A DNA stretch of 36,903 bases from Clostridia bacterium (lineage in GTDB: Bacteria > Bacillota > Clostridia > Oscillospirales > CAG-272), in assembly GCA_017508425.1 (NCBI GenBank), contig JAFVYZ010000023.1, positions 1-36,903 of the forward strand, written 5' to 3'. The position numbers were made by a program, and so were the translations under genes. The notes under the pieces were generated by a model. The model searched no databases. It was not told where the DNA came from and saw nothing but the letters and a program-made list of their open reading frames with translations. Of the stretch, positions 1-8,901 are shown one piece after another. How positions within the stretch are numbered: the first letter of the stretch is position 1; every line of letters begins with the position of its first letter.

Positions 1-167
1 GCGACCGTTTCCGGTCGTTATCCCCCACAAAAGGGCAGGTTGCTCACGCGTTACTCACCCGTCCGCCACTAACTTCAGGGAGCAAGCCCCCTTCCGTCCG
101 TTCGACTTGAATGTGTTATGCACGCCGCCAGCGTTAATCCTGAGCCAGGATCAAACTCTCGAAATCA
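1..167 (-). rRNA. rrs: 16S ribosomal RNA, 5' end only (partial)
   Basis: Read on the minus strand, this begins with the conserved 16S opening GAGAGTTTGATCCTGGCTCAG (about 160 down to 140). It continues through the GGCGGCGTG block and the GTGGCGGACGGGTGAG segment of helices 5-7, then leaves the window in the V1 region. Only about the first 165 nt of the gene are present. The exact 5' end is uncertain by a few bases. The segment normally read ACATGCAAGTCGA appears here as ACATTCAAGTCGA. The gene is led by tandem promoters and a boxA-like element (separate entries), so it heads an rrn operon running out of the window to the left. Confidence 0.97.
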
Positions 168-308
168 TGGTATCTTAAGCTCCGGCGAAGGAGCATAAAA
201 TCAATTTCGAGCTTGATTGCTCAATTACTTTTTTAAAGAGTTTTTCTCTTTCAGAATTGTCGAGATATTTCGCACTTGCTGTGCTTCATACTATCTCTCG
301 TTGTTCAA

Positions 309-321
309 TTTTCAAAGACCA
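309..321 (-). promoter_or_regulatory. boxA-like antitermination element in the rRNA leader
   Basis: The minus strand reads TGGTCTTTGAAAA, close to the Nus-factor boxA consensus (TGCTCTTTGAAAA), downstream of the rRNA promoters and upstream of 16S. The rest of the leader (168-345) is AT-rich, has no gene, and carries a second weaker CTCTTTAAAAA motif near 231-241. Confidence 0.65.
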
Positions 322-352
322 TTTCGTCACCGTTTTTCGCGGCGACTTGCAT

Positions 353-381
353 ATTATAACACAAAGAAAAGCCTGTGTCAA
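353..381 (-). promoter_or_regulatory. rRNA promoter P2 (sigma-A)
   Basis: Minus strand TTGACA (381-376) and TATAAT (358-353) are separated by exactly 17 nt, a perfect consensus promoter about 180 nt before the 16S start. Confidence 0.9.
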
Positions 382-464
382 TACCTTTTTTCAATTTTTT
401 AAAAAAGTTTTTTCGATATTTTCAAAGCTCTTTGTGCGCCTCACGTTTTTGTGAGAGCCTTTAT

Positions 465-493
465 ATCTTAACACTTGCAAAGCCATTTGTCAA
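465..493 (-). promoter_or_regulatory. probable upstream rRNA promoter P1
   Basis: Minus strand TTGACA (493-488) lies 17 nt from TAAGAT (470-465). The -10 is less perfect than P2, but the tandem arrangement is typical of Firmicute rrn operons. Between here and 615 I see no gene. The promoter of the plus-strand gene at 616 must lie in this stretch but is not clear to me. Confidence 0.6.
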
Positions 494-615
494 GGGGTTT
501 TAAAAATTTTTCCTCTTTTACCAAAGACTTTTTCCATATTCTATCCATTCCTACACAATTTATACATAATTACACTAAAAAAAGGCATCCTAACAAACGA
601 AAAGGGGGTGAAAAC

Positions 616-1293
616 GTGGCCACGATCCTAGTTAGAACCGTAATGATCTACGTCATATTGCTTATTACCATGCGCATCATGGGCAAGCGGCAGCTCGGCG
701 AGCTTGAAATTTCGGAGCTGGTAACCACGCTGTTGCTCTCGGAGATCGCCTCCCTTCCGATCGCCGATCATTCGATCCCCGTCACGCACGCGCTCATTCC
801 CCTCATTACCATTCTCACCGTCGAGGTCATTCTCTCAGTCATCCTCCTAAAATTCCCAAAGCTCAAGAACGTAGCCTCAACGCGACCGAGCGTTCTAATT
901 CGGCACGGCACCCTCGACCAAAAGGAAATGCGACGAGTGCGCATCTCCCTGGATGAATTGATCAGTGAAATACGGCAAAGCGGGATCGCATCCTTTGATG
1001 ACGTCGATTACGCCATTCTCGAGCAAAACGGCAAGCTTTCAATCGTGTTAAAACGGCAATCTTCCCCGTTAACACCAAGCGACCTCGGCGCAACCACGAA
1101 GGAAACGGGAATCGTTCACGCGCTGATCGAGGATGGCCATATTAACGATTACAATTTAACACTGCTCGGATATGACCGCGCATGGCTACAGACCTACCTT
1201 GACCGCCAAAGCAAAAAGGCATCGGCCATTTTCTTTCTCGGTATCAACGACGGTGAAGAATTTTATTGCATTGACAAGGAGAATACAAAGTGA
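616..1293 (+). CDS. DUF421 (YetF/YdfR-type) membrane protein
   Basis: This 225-residue protein has a hydrophobic N-terminal third (about three membrane helices, residues 1-80) and a soluble cytosolic tail. The family's best-known stretch follows the first helix: MRIMGKRQLGELEISELV. The tail has the expected RPSVLIRHG element and a paired beta-type domain ending in a short variable region. I chose GTG at 616 because AAAGGGGGTG precedes it at good spacing; an in-frame ATG further upstream (475) would add 47 residues without family resemblance. It overlaps the next gene by 4 nt (GTGA), so the two are translationally coupled. Relatives occur in several copies in spore-formers; the biochemical function is not established, and I infer none beyond an envelope role. 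Confidence 0.88.
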   Translation: MATILVRTVMIYVILLITMRIMGKRQLGELEISELVTTLLLSEIASLPIADHSIPVTHALIPLITILTVEVILSVILLKFPKLKNVASTRPSVLIRHGTLDQKEMRRVRISLDELISEIRQSGIASFDDVDYAILEQNGKLSIVLKRQSSPLTPSDLGATTKETGIVHALIEDGHINDYNLTLLGYDRAWLQTYLDRQSKKASAIFFLGINDGEEFYCIDKENTK

Positions 1294-1652
1294 AAAGCTT
1301 TATCGGATCGCTGGTGGTATTTGCACTTATGCTCACCATGATCGTTTGCAACCATATATATATCACGCGCGCGTGCGAGGAGCTGACCCTAAGGCTCGAA
1401 GCGCTCCCCCCTTGCGAATCGGCCGAGGCCTCGGTCGCGGACCTCGTTCGATTTTGGGAAAAGGAAAAGGGGAAATTCGGTATTTCGATCTCCAAGCAGG
1501 TCATTGACAAAATGACCCTGGCGATCCGCGAGCTGGCCCACGCCGCCAAAAACGGCGATACGGCTTTGTTTGAGGGTGCGCGCATCCGCGCCGGTTGCTT
1601 GGCGGAGGAAATGCGCTCTACCGAATCCTTGCGCGCGCAAAATTGGATATAA
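1290..1652 (+). CDS. DUF4363-family small anchored protein
   Basis: A 120-residue protein with one N-terminal hydrophobic helix (about residues 4-20), then a helical, charged domain predicted outside the membrane. It resembles the DUF4363 proteins that commonly sit directly behind DUF421 genes in Clostridia. The GTG start overlaps the DUF421 stop, which supports a two-gene operon and probably a functional pair. Its function is unknown. The operon ends at the strong hairpin immediately after the stop codon. Confidence 0.8.
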   Translation: MKSFIGSLVVFALMLTMIVCNHIYITRACEELTLRLEALPPCESAEASVADLVRFWEKEKGKFGISISKQVIDKMTLAIRELAHAAKNGDTALFEGARIRAGCLAEEMRSTESLRAQNWI

Positions 1653-1689
1653 AAGACGCCTGCCGACATGCGGCAGGCGTCTTTTATAT
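1647..1689. terminator. bidirectional rho-independent terminator
   Basis: A perfect inverted repeat of about 19 bp (1647-1665 with 1671-1689) around the loop ACATG, GC-rich core with A/T flanks. It sits between the convergent DUF4363 gene and the minus-strand lipoprotein gene and can end both transcripts. Confidence 0.92.
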
Positions 1690-1699
1690 AATAATGAAG

Positions 1700-3610
1700 T
1701 TATTGTGTGACTCCCTCACGTGCACACCAGTCGGTGTAGAGGTAGTAAGGAGACTGCACCCCACCCTCATTGGAATTGTAGGCCGTTACCTTCAACGCCA
1801 CGATCGCAGCGCGGAGCACACTGTTGGTGATCTCCTTGGTGGCACCGGTCTCGTCAACGTAGGTCAGGCCCTCGCCAATGTACTCACGGATAAGGTAGGT
1901 CATTTGCCAATCACCGTTTGCAGCTGCGGCAACGGCACGAAGATGCATCGTTTCCACCTCAGCGGAGGTCTGCATATTACCAATCACTTCCCACAGCTTC
2001 GCACTGACGGCATCCATAACCAAAATGCTGTTCTTGTCGATCTTGTAGGAGGGGGTAAAGTTCATACCGAGCGTGGGCGCGATAACCATTTCGAAGTTTT
2101 GCTTGGTATCGTACTCATGGCGATGGATATCATCGGGATCATTGGGGTAAGCAATCAGGGTATTGCCCGTCTTTTCAAGATCCATTTCGTAAAGGTTATC
2201 CTTGGTCGGCTTCGCGTAATAACCGTCAACCTCAGTGGTGTCCTCACCGGCGGCATCCTTCTTATAAACAGGCTCCAGCGTGTAGTTCACGTCCTCAATA
2301 CCGTATTGGAGAAGGTTGCGGATCTCAGTATCCGTATTGATGTAAGTAAGTACCTCGGCGGCGCGCTTCTCGCTGACCGAGTAAGCACCGATACCGAACA
2401 TCGATTTGTAGATCTCCGCATCCGTCAGCTGAGGATACTGAACCACCATCACCTCATAGCCTTCCTTCTCGTACTGGGCCTTCTTTTCATAGGAGCCCTT
2501 CACGATCTTGACCGCGGCCTTGGCATCTTTGTCCGTAGTAAGATAACCGTCGGTAGCCTCGTAGTACACCTTGTTGGCAAGTGCCTTCATGTAGGCGGAA
2601 TCGGTGAGAAGGTTTTTATTTTCAAGAATCGAGGTATCGGGATAAGCATCACCGAAGATTGAGAAGCGGTCGGGGTTTTGCTTAGCAACATCGGTGCTCA
2701 CATCAAAGCTCCAGTAATGAGCATAGTCGATGTCGATCTTGCCGGTTTCGGAATAGATGGGGTAGATCTTGTCGGCACCCGTATAGTTCTCGTAAACGTA
2801 ATCAAGGTACGCCTTGAATTCGCTATCGTAGATCGTGGAGCCCGAAAGATCATCGGTAAAGTCCTTCATCAGGTTCTTGTCGGCCAACATATATACGTAC
2901 TCGCCAACACTGTGGTTGTTGGGGATCGCATAGATCATACCGTTGATCGCGGCGGCCGTCAAGTAGGTGCTGCTGACATAGGAGTTCAGCTTAATTGCCG
3001 AGTCCGAAAGATGAGCCTGCATATCGGCAAGCCACTCGTTATTGGCATACTGCGTGTACTTCTCTTGATTGCCGATGAAAAGAATATCGACTACGTAATC
3101 GGGGATCGAGGGATATTTCAGCTCGGGAATACCGTACTCGTTAAGGATCGTTTCCTCGGTCTTGTTCTCGGTCTGCACGTTGCCGGCAGCAATGTTTTCC
3201 TCATGCTTGGCAAACGCGGCTTCCACAGCGGCATAATAATCTGCCTCAAGGAAATACTTAAGGTTCAGCTGCGTTCTGTAATTGGCTTTGGTCAAGGCGT
3301 TCACCTTCTCGGTGATCTGACCAACCTGATACCAAGCCGCCTTTTGCTCCTCGCTCATCGCGGCAAGAGTTGCCTTCTCCGCATCGCTCAGCAAATTAAG
3401 CGATTCTTTTCTCGGCGTAATGCCCGAAAGGATCACGGCACTGGCATCCACTACCAGCTTGCTCTCGGTAATGAGCCAAACGTTAAGCGTATTGGTGTAA
3501 CGCTCAGCCTCTTTGTTGATGTTGCTGATATCATCATCATTCGAGCAACCGACCAGCAACGGCAGCACCATCAGCAAGGCGAGCAGCAAACATACGATTT
3601 TTTTCTTCAT
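1700..3610 (-). CDS. extracellular solute-binding lipoprotein (ABC type), orphan
   Basis: A 636-residue secreted lipoprotein. The N-terminus is a type II signal peptide: MKKK, a hydrophobic core and the lipobox LVGC (Cys at about residue 22). The mature part resembles large family-1 type extracellular solute-binding proteins of Clostridia. I see no diagnostic ligand motif. The chosen ATG has AGGAGGTCC just upstream; a longer frame to 3718 would put 36 non-signal residues in front of the signal peptide. No permease or ATPase gene is adjacent, so its transporter must be elsewhere, or the protein serves another purpose such as sensing. It has its own promoter and the shared terminator at 1647-1689, so it is monocistronic. 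Confidence 0.8.
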   Translation of the reverse strand: MKKKIVCLLLALLMVLPLLVGCSNDDDISNINKEAERYTNTLNVWLITESKLVVDASAVILSGITPRKESLNLLSDAEKATLAAMSEEQKAAWYQVGQITEKVNALTKANYRTQLNLKYFLEADYYAAVEAAFAKHEENIAAGNVQTENKTEETILNEYGIPELKYPSIPDYVVDILFIGNQEKYTQYANNEWLADMQAHLSDSAIKLNSYVSSTYLTAAAINGMIYAIPNNHSVGEYVYMLADKNLMKDFTDDLSGSTIYDSEFKAYLDYVYENYTGADKIYPIYSETGKIDIDYAHYWSFDVSTDVAKQNPDRFSIFGDAYPDTSILENKNLLTDSAYMKALANKVYYEATDGYLTTDKDAKAAVKIVKGSYEKKAQYEKEGYEVMVVQYPQLTDAEIYKSMFGIGAYSVSEKRAAEVLTYINTDTEIRNLLQYGIEDVNYTLEPVYKKDAAGEDTTEVDGYYAKPTKDNLYEMDLEKTGNTLIAYPNDPDDIHRHEYDTKQNFEMVIAPTLGMNFTPSYKIDKNSILVMDAVSAKLWEVIGNMQTSAEVETMHLRAVAAAANGDWQMTYLIREYIGEGLTYVDETGATKEITNSVLRAAIVALKVTAYNSNEGGVQSPYYLYTDWCAREGVTQ

Positions 3611-3659
3611 ACAGGACCTCCTGCGCGCGTAGCACACGCGCGTAACATTTATATAAAAT

Positions 3660-3688
3660 ATAATACACCAACCTAAAATATTTGTCAA
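3660..3688 (-). promoter_or_regulatory. sigma-A promoter for the orphan lipoprotein
   Basis: Minus strand TTGACA (3688-3683), 17 nt spacer, TATTAT (3665-3660), about 50 nt before the start codon. The stretch 3689-3852 between this promoter and the rpoD stop is AT-rich and I see neither a gene nor a convincing terminator in it. Confidence 0.8.
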
Positions 3689-3852
3689 GTGAAGGTTTCT
3701 TGAACATTTTTGCCGCATTTTAACAAAGACGCGTAAAATGCGGTCATCTTATACAAAAGATGCGAGAAAACATTTCCCATTCGGACTAAAAAATCATCAC
3801 TTTGTTAAACAAACAGGGTTAAAAGTTGTGCAAATCAACGATAATTTAAAGC

Positions 3853-5001
3853 TTAATCAAGGAATCCGCGCAAATGACGTGCACGGCTGGGGTGACGAAG
3901 CTTGCGAAGAGCCTTCGATTCGATTTGGCGAATACGTTCACGGGTGATGTCAAACTCCTTGCCCACCTCTTCAAGTGTACGGGTCCTGCCATCGTAAAGG
4001 CCGAAGCGAAGCTTGATCACGTGGGCCTCACGAGGAGTAAGGGTGTTGAGCTCGCGCTCGATCACCTCACGCAAAATATTGGTCGATGCGGCCTCGGCGG
4101 GCGAGGGAGTATCCTCATCGGGGATAAAGTCACCCAGATGGCTGTCCTCCTCTTCGCCGATCGGCGTTTCAAGGGAAACGGGATCCAGGGCGACCTTCAT
4201 AATTTCACGCACACGCTCGGCACTCATGCCCATCTTTTCCCCGATCTCGGCAGGAGTAGGCTCGCGGCCGAGCTCCTGAAGCATTTGGCGCTGATAGCGC
4301 GAAACCTTATGAATGGTCTCTACCATATGTACGGGAATACGAATGGTACGCGCTTGATCGGCAATGGCACGGGTAATGGCTTGACGGATCCACCACGTAG
4401 CATAGGTGGAGAATTTATAGCCCTTGGTGTAGTCGAATTTATCGACCGCCTTCATCAAACCAAGATTGCCCTCTTGGATAAGGTCAAGGAAAAACATTCC
4501 CTTGCCAACGTATCGCTTGGCAATGCTGACAACCAAACGCAGGTTGGCCTCAACAAGCTCGGTCTTGGCGGTATCGTCCCCTGCGGCCATACGCTCCGCG
4601 AGCTCCTTTTCGCGCTCGGCCGTAAGCAACGGCACCTTGCCGATCTCCTTAAGATACATACGAACGGGGTCGTCGATCGACAAGCCCTCCTGCTCGAGAA
4701 GGCGCTCCATGTTTTCGCCGCCGCCGAAGCGCTCGACCTCGCTTTCGATCTCATTCATTTCACTGGTCGAAATATCGTCGGGCAGGGATACACCGTTATC
4801 CTCAAACGCCTCATAGAGCTTTTCAAGGCTATCCATATCAAATTCCATATTTTCCATCGCCTCATCAAGGTCACTGGTGGAAAGATCCCCCTTCTTACCC
4901 TTTTCGATGAGCTCATCCATATCGACCTTCTTCTCGAGTGACTTTTCCGCCTCCACGCCCTCCGTGGTCAATACTTCCTTTTCCATAACGTCCTTTTTCA
5001 T
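3853..5001 (-). CDS. rpoD: primary sigma factor (sigma-70/sigma-A)
   Basis: This 382-residue protein directs RNA polymerase to housekeeping promoters. Visible in order: an acidic region 1.1-like N-terminus, region 1.2 ([16 protein letters not shown]), region 2 with [30 protein letters not shown] and the -10 reading helix [14 protein letters not shown], region 3, and region 4 with LRFGL and the -35 reading helix TRERIRQIE, ending RHLRGFLD. I chose ATG 5001, which lies 1 nt after the dnaG stop with GAAAGGAA upstream; an in-frame ATG at 5031 inside dnaG is possible. It is the last gene of dgt-dnaG-rpoD, the Firmicute form of the macromolecular synthesis operon. The many TTGACA/TATAAT promoters in this window fit its expected specificity. 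Confidence 0.98.
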   Translation of the reverse strand: MKKDVMEKEVLTTEGVEAEKSLEKKVDMDELIEKGKKGDLSTSDLDEAMENMEFDMDSLEKLYEAFEDNGVSLPDDISTSEMNEIESEVERFGGGENMERLLEQEGLSIDDPVRMYLKEIGKVPLLTAEREKELAERMAAGDDTAKTELVEANLRLVVSIAKRYVGKGMFFLDLIQEGNLGLMKAVDKFDYTKGYKFSTYATWWIRQAITRAIADQARTIRIPVHMVETIHKVSRYQRQMLQELGREPTPAEIGEKMGMSAERVREIMKVALDPVSLETPIGEEEDSHLGDFIPDEDTPSPAEAASTNILREVIERELNTLTPREAHVIKLRFGLYDGRTRTLEEVGKEFDITRERIRQIESKALRKLRHPSRARHLRGFLD

Positions 5002-5002
5002 A

Positions 5003-6793
5003 TTATGTTCTTCCTTTCTCGGTTTCATCATTTTTCTTATTCATCATCGCACGGCGTGCAGCGAGCGCGCCCTCAAGGCCTCCGGCACCGGCCTCGCGCG
5101 CCCGCCTTCGATCACGGAGTGCACGAGCCGCATCGATCAGCACCTCTTTGCCATTGTTTTGCAGAGCCTGGCGATCCTGCTGCAATCGCACAAGACGCCC
5201 CATCTCATCCGGTGAAAATTCCTCACCAAGTGCCGAAAAATAAAACCCGTTTTCGCTTTTTTCGGCCTTCATCATCGCCGAAAAAACACGTCGGCCAAAG
5301 TCGGTAAAAAAGTCCTCGGCATTCAGTGCGACCTGCCCACCGGCACAAAGCCGGCGATGCTCAGGATACAGCAGGCAAAGCCCCAAGACCACCTCCTCGG
5401 CGGCGGCCGCTGCGGGGTCCTTTGCGGCATCGGGATTGACACGATCCCCAAAATTCCGCGCCGAAAGCTGCAATTCGCGACTCTCCTTTTGACGCGCCTC
5501 GCGCGCTTGCTTTGCGCGGGCACGCTTGACGTCGTTGGCCAGTCCCTCGGCTGAAATGCCGAGTCGCTCGGAGGCGGCCGCAAGGTACAGCTCGCGCTCC
5601 ACGCCCGAATACGTTGAAGCGATCAGCGTCGTCACCTCTCTTGCCGCACGGATCTTCCCCTCGGCGGTAGCGACGTTATACTTGGCAAGGATCTTGTCCA
5701 TTTTAAAATCAAATGCCGTGCTGCTTCCCTTCAGCAGGTTTCGGAACGCATCCACCCCAAACTTTTTAATAAATTCATCGGCATCCTTGGCACCCTCAAG
5801 CTTGAGCACGCGCACGGGAACGCCGACCTCATCGAGCAGCTGCATGGCCTTATCCGCCGCGCGTTGTCCTGCGTCGTCACTGTCATAGTTGATGATGACG
5901 CGCTTGGTATAACGCGCGATCAAACGCGCATGGTCGGAGGTGATGGCCGTGCCGAGCGTTGCCACGGCGTTGCCAAACCCTGCCGCGTGCATGGCGATGG
6001 TATCCATATAGCCCTCGCAAAGGATCAGCTCCTCCGCACAATGCTCTTTGGCATAATTCAGGCCAAAAAGCACACGGCTTTTTTTAAAGCCCGGGGTATC
6101 TGAAGAGTTCAAATATTTCGGCTTGCTATCATCCATTACGCGGCCGCCGAAGGCCACGATGTTCCCCGACGTATCGATAACGGGAAACATAATGCGGTTG
6201 CGAAATAAATCAAAAAGCGTACCACGTTGCGATTTTTTCGACAAAAATCCGGCAATCAGCTCACTTTCCGAAAAGCCGCATTTTTTCAAATGCATCGTGA
6301 GCATTCCGAAATCGTTCGGCGCAAATCCAAGGCCGAAGCGTTTGATCGTTGCCCCCGAAAGGCGGCGATTTTCCACAAGATATTTCATTCCCTCCGCCCC
6401 GAGAACGGGATCGAAAAGTGCTGAGCGAAAGAACTTTGCCGCCTCTAAATTCATTTCATAGATACGCTTGCGCGACACGGTGGGCGTGCCACCCAACGTG
6501 TCATTATTGGGGATCGCGATCCCTGCCCTTGTTGCCAAGGATTCGACTGCCCCCACGTAATCAAGATTTTCGATTTTTTGAACAAAGGTGATCACGTCGC
6601 CCCCGGCACCGCACCCAAAGCAATAGAAGCTCTTGGTAGCGGGAAACACGGTGAAGGAGGGGCTTTTTTCACTGTGAAAGGGACAAAGACCATGGCGATT
6701 GGAGCCTGCACGCTTCAGCGATACATAGGTGCCGATCACATCCTCGATGTCACAGCGATAACGGATCTCTTCAATTACTTCCTTTGGAATCAT
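5003..6793 (-). CDS. dnaG: DNA primase
   Basis: A 596-residue primase that makes RNA primers at the replication fork. The N-terminal CHC2 zinc ribbon is complete (C37, H40, C58, C61; [13 protein letters not shown] and [11 protein letters not shown]). The RNA polymerase core follows with FGGRVMDD and [14 protein letters not shown]. The TOPRIM acidic residues are seen in LCEGYMDTI and [11 protein letters not shown]. The C-terminal DnaB-interacting region is present but diverged, as usual. The length is normal. It overlaps the upstream dgt gene by 4 nt (ATGA) and is followed 1 nt later by rpoD, so all three genes are probably co-transcribed and coupled. Confidence 0.98.
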   Translation of the reverse strand: MIPKEVIEEIRYRCDIEDVIGTYVSLKRAGSNRHGLCPFHSEKSPSFTVFPATKSFYCFGCGAGGDVITFVQKIENLDYVGAVESLATRAGIAIPNNDTLGGTPTVSRKRIYEMNLEAAKFFRSALFDPVLGAEGMKYLVENRRLSGATIKRFGLGFAPNDFGMLTMHLKKCGFSESELIAGFLSKKSQRGTLFDLFRNRIMFPVIDTSGNIVAFGGRVMDDSKPKYLNSSDTPGFKKSRVLFGLNYAKEHCAEELILCEGYMDTIAMHAAGFGNAVATLGTAITSDHARLIARYTKRVIINYDSDDAGQRAADKAMQLLDEVGVPVRVLKLEGAKDADEFIKKFGVDAFRNLLKGSSTAFDFKMDKILAKYNVATAEGKIRAAREVTTLIASTYSGVERELYLAAASERLGISAEGLANDVKRARAKQAREARQKESRELQLSARNFGDRVNPDAAKDPAAAAAEEVVLGLCLLYPEHRRLCAGGQVALNAEDFFTDFGRRVFSAMMKAEKSENGFYFSALGEEFSPDEMGRLVRLQQDRQALQNNGKEVLIDAARALRDRRRAREAGAGGLEGALAARRAMMNKKNDETEKGRT

Positions 6794-7797
6794 TTAACGC
6801 GCCACACCTCCGGAACAAACAAATTGTGATAAAGCTCGATCGCGTAGCGGTCGGTCATGCCCGACAGGTAATCGCACACAGCACGCCCCACCGACTCGGC
6901 CTCGGCCGTTTTTCGAAAATCGTGGGGGAGCTTATCGGGGTGCTTTTCAAAATACTCAAAAAGCCGCGCGAGCAGAGCCTTGGCCTTATCCTCCTCGCCC
7001 TTGGCGGCACTGTCGCGATACACGCGCTCAAACAAAAACGCGCGAAGCTGCCCCGTGGCCTCGAGCACGTCGTGCTCCATCGCGATCTCGGGGCGACCGG
7101 CGCTGGCTTTCACCATCGAGCCGACCATGGTATCAATGCGCTCGCCGTGCGTGTTGCCGAGAATGTCGCGAAGGTCCTTCGGGATCTCATCCAGCTGCAA
7201 AATGCCGGCACGCAGGGCGTCGTCAATATCGTGATTGATGTATGCGATACGGTCCGCCAAGCGCACGATCATCCCCTCGAGCGTTGAGGGAAGACCCTTT
7301 CCCGAATGGTGAGCGATGCCGTCGCGCACCTCAGCCGTAAGGTTCAGCCCTCGGCCGTTGTTTTCCAATTTTTCAACCACGCGCACACCTTGTGCGTTGT
7401 GCGAAAAATCGGGCGAGAAGCACTCTTGCATTACCACTTCGCCCGCGTGGCCAAAGGGCGTGTGCCCCAGGTCGTGGCCAAGGGCGATCGCCTCGGTAAG
7501 ATCCTCGTTCAGGGAAAGAGCGCGGGCAACGGTACGTGCAATTTGGGTCACCTCAAGCGTGTGGGTAAGGCGCGTGCGGTAATGGTCGCCGGCAGGAGCC
7601 AAAAATACCTGTGTTTTATTCATGAGTCGGCGGAAGGATTGGCTGTGTATGATGCGGTCGCGATCGCGTTGAAACTCGGTGCGCATGTCACACTCGGTGC
7701 AGGGACGCTCCCTCCCCTTCGTGCATGCGGAAAGCGTCGCGTAAGGGGAAAGATTTTTCTTTTCTTGTTCGGCTAACCTTTCTTTAATGCTGGACAC
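6790..7797 (-). CDS. dgt: dGTP triphosphohydrolase-like HD protein
   Basis: This 335-residue HD-superfamily protein cleaves dNTPs to nucleoside and triphosphate in characterised relatives. The metal-binding HD signature is complete: TRLTHTLEV (His), then LGHDLGHTPFGHAGE (His-Asp) and the later HSGKGL and DRIAYINHDIDD stretches. The start is GTG at 7797, preceded by AAGGAGGGC at good spacing. Clostridia often carry dgt directly in front of dnaG, linking dNTP pool control with primer synthesis. It is the first gene of the operon; the upstream AT-rich region presumably holds the promoter, but I can point only to a weak TATTAT-like -10. Confidence 0.95.
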   Translation of the reverse strand: MSSIKERLAEQEKKNLSPYATLSACTKGRERPCTECDMRTEFQRDRDRIIHSQSFRRLMNKTQVFLAPAGDHYRTRLTHTLEVTQIARTVARALSLNEDLTEAIALGHDLGHTPFGHAGEVVMQECFSPDFSHNAQGVRVVEKLENNGRGLNLTAEVRDGIAHHSGKGLPSTLEGMIVRLADRIAYINHDIDDALRAGILQLDEIPKDLRDILGNTHGERIDTMVGSMVKASAGRPEIAMEHDVLEATGQLRAFLFERVYRDSAAKGEEDKAKALLARLFEYFEKHPDKLPHDFRKTAEAESVGRAVCDYLSGMTDRYAIELYHNLFVPEVWRVK

Positions 7798-7997
7798 GGT
7801 CTTTGCCCTCCTTATTTATTTATCATAATATAAAATACGATAAAAAAGTAGAAAACTCTTTTTTTTCGGTAAAAAAATGTGAATTTTTAAATTTTTTTCG
7901 TTTTGGGCCCTCTTAGCACGTATATTTTACGGTAAAGCTGCCCTTTTTTTCAAAAAACGTCGAGGGATAAGTTTATAAAGAAATCGCGCCGAATTTA

Positions 7998-8026
7998 TTG
8001 ACAAATTTTTCGCAATATATTATAAT
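7998..8026 (+). promoter_or_regulatory. consensus sigma-A promoter for the HAD/2H cluster
   Basis: TTGACA (7998-8003), 17 nt spacer, TATAAT (8021-8026), about 35 nt before the first start codon. The surrounding 263-nt intergenic space (7798-8060) is AT-rich with no gene, and also has to contain the divergent dgt promoter. Confidence 0.93.
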
Positions 8027-8060
8027 ATATTAGTAAAATTACACTCCAAGGAGAAAATCA

Positions 8061-8891
8061 ATGAAAATCAAAGCAGTTTTAATGGATATGGATGGGACAC
8101 TCCTCGGCCGCAGCCAAGTAGCCGTATCGGTACGCAACATGACGGCGATTCAGCGCGCCATTGAAAAGGGCGTGCACGTCATTCCCTGCACGGGTCGCGT
8201 TTACAATATGCTTCCCCCCCAGCTTCTCACCCAACAGGGCCTTCGTTATTTCGTGACCTGCCACGGCGCTCGCGCCTATGACAAGGTGCTCGACACCAGC
8301 ATTTATGAAAATCTCATCTCGCCCGAAAACTCTGCAAAGCTGCTCAAGATCCTTGAAGGTAAGGGCCTTTATAATGAGATCGCCGCAAACGGCACCATCT
8401 ATTTTGAAAAATCCGTGACGGATAACCTTGATATCAACCAGGTTCCCGAGCACCACGTATGGTACGTGCGCGACAACTGCTACACCGCCGTTGAAAAGCC
8501 CTCGGAATACTTTGCCGAGCACGGTATTTCGATCGAAAAGATCAATCTTTACGGCATCCCCGAGGAGCTTCAGCAGTCGATCTACGACGAGGTAGGTGCT
8601 ACGGGCTTTATCAAGCACACGCGCCCCGGTGCCGGCCCCAATCTTGAATTTTCCACCGACACGCTCGATAAGCTGAAGGCTGTGGATGCCATCCTTAAAA
8701 AGCTCGGCGTTTCTTATGAAGAAACGATGGCCATTGGCGACAGCAGCAGCGACCTCGAGATCCTCAAGGCCTGCGGCCTCGGCGTCGCTATGGGCAATGC
8801 CCCCGACAACATCAAGGCCGTGGCCAACGTGGTAACCTGCCTCAACACCGAGGACGGTCTTGCCGAAGCATTTGAAAAATACGTACTGTAA
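8061..8891 (+). CDS. Cof-type HAD-superfamily phosphatase
   Basis: This 276-residue cytoplasmic HAD hydrolase has the Cof-type type IIB cap. Motif I is MDMDGTLL (nucleophile D9, acid D11), motif II is PCTGR, a lysine serves motif III within the C-terminal core, and motif IV is GDSSSDLEILK followed by GVAMGNAPDNIK, typical of Cof proteins. Characterised relatives dephosphorylate sugar phosphates, flavin or pyridoxal phosphates; the substrate here cannot be read from sequence. It is preceded by AAGGAG and the consensus promoter at 7998-8026. The next gene starts 10 nt after its stop, so it heads a cluster of phosphoester-cleaving enzymes. Confidence 0.93.
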   Translation: MKIKAVLMDMDGTLLGRSQVAVSVRNMTAIQRAIEKGVHVIPCTGRVYNMLPPQLLTQQGLRYFVTCHGARAYDKVLDTSIYENLISPENSAKLLKILEGKGLYNEIAANGTIYFEKSVTDNLDINQVPEHHVWYVRDNCYTAVEKPSEYFAEHGISIEKINLYGIPEELQQSIYDEVGATGFIKHTRPGAGPNLEFSTDTLDKLKAVDAILKKLGVSYEETMAIGDSSSDLEILKACGLGVAMGNAPDNIKAVANVVTCLNTEDGLAEAFEKYVL

Positions 8892-8901
8892 GGAGAAGGG
8901 C

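Noticed and set aside
475-615. N-terminal extension of the DUF421 protein to ATG 475
   Set aside because: The 47 extra residues are not family-like and lie in an AT-rich leader; the GTG at 616 has a strong ribosome binding site.
1595-2662. Long plus-strand open frame (355 codons) opposite the orphan lipoprotein gene
   Set aside because: It is antisense to a protein with a clear signal peptide and lipobox, has no ribosome binding site, and reads as low-quality protein sequence; the same applies to long antisense frames at 2678-3676, 3874-4941, 15480-16724, 19490-20650, 23105-24415, 31589-32557 and 33808-35217.
3738-3947. 69-codon plus-strand frame between the lipoprotein and rpoD
   Set aside because: It overlaps the rpoD end in antisense, lacks a ribosome binding site and resembles nothing I know.
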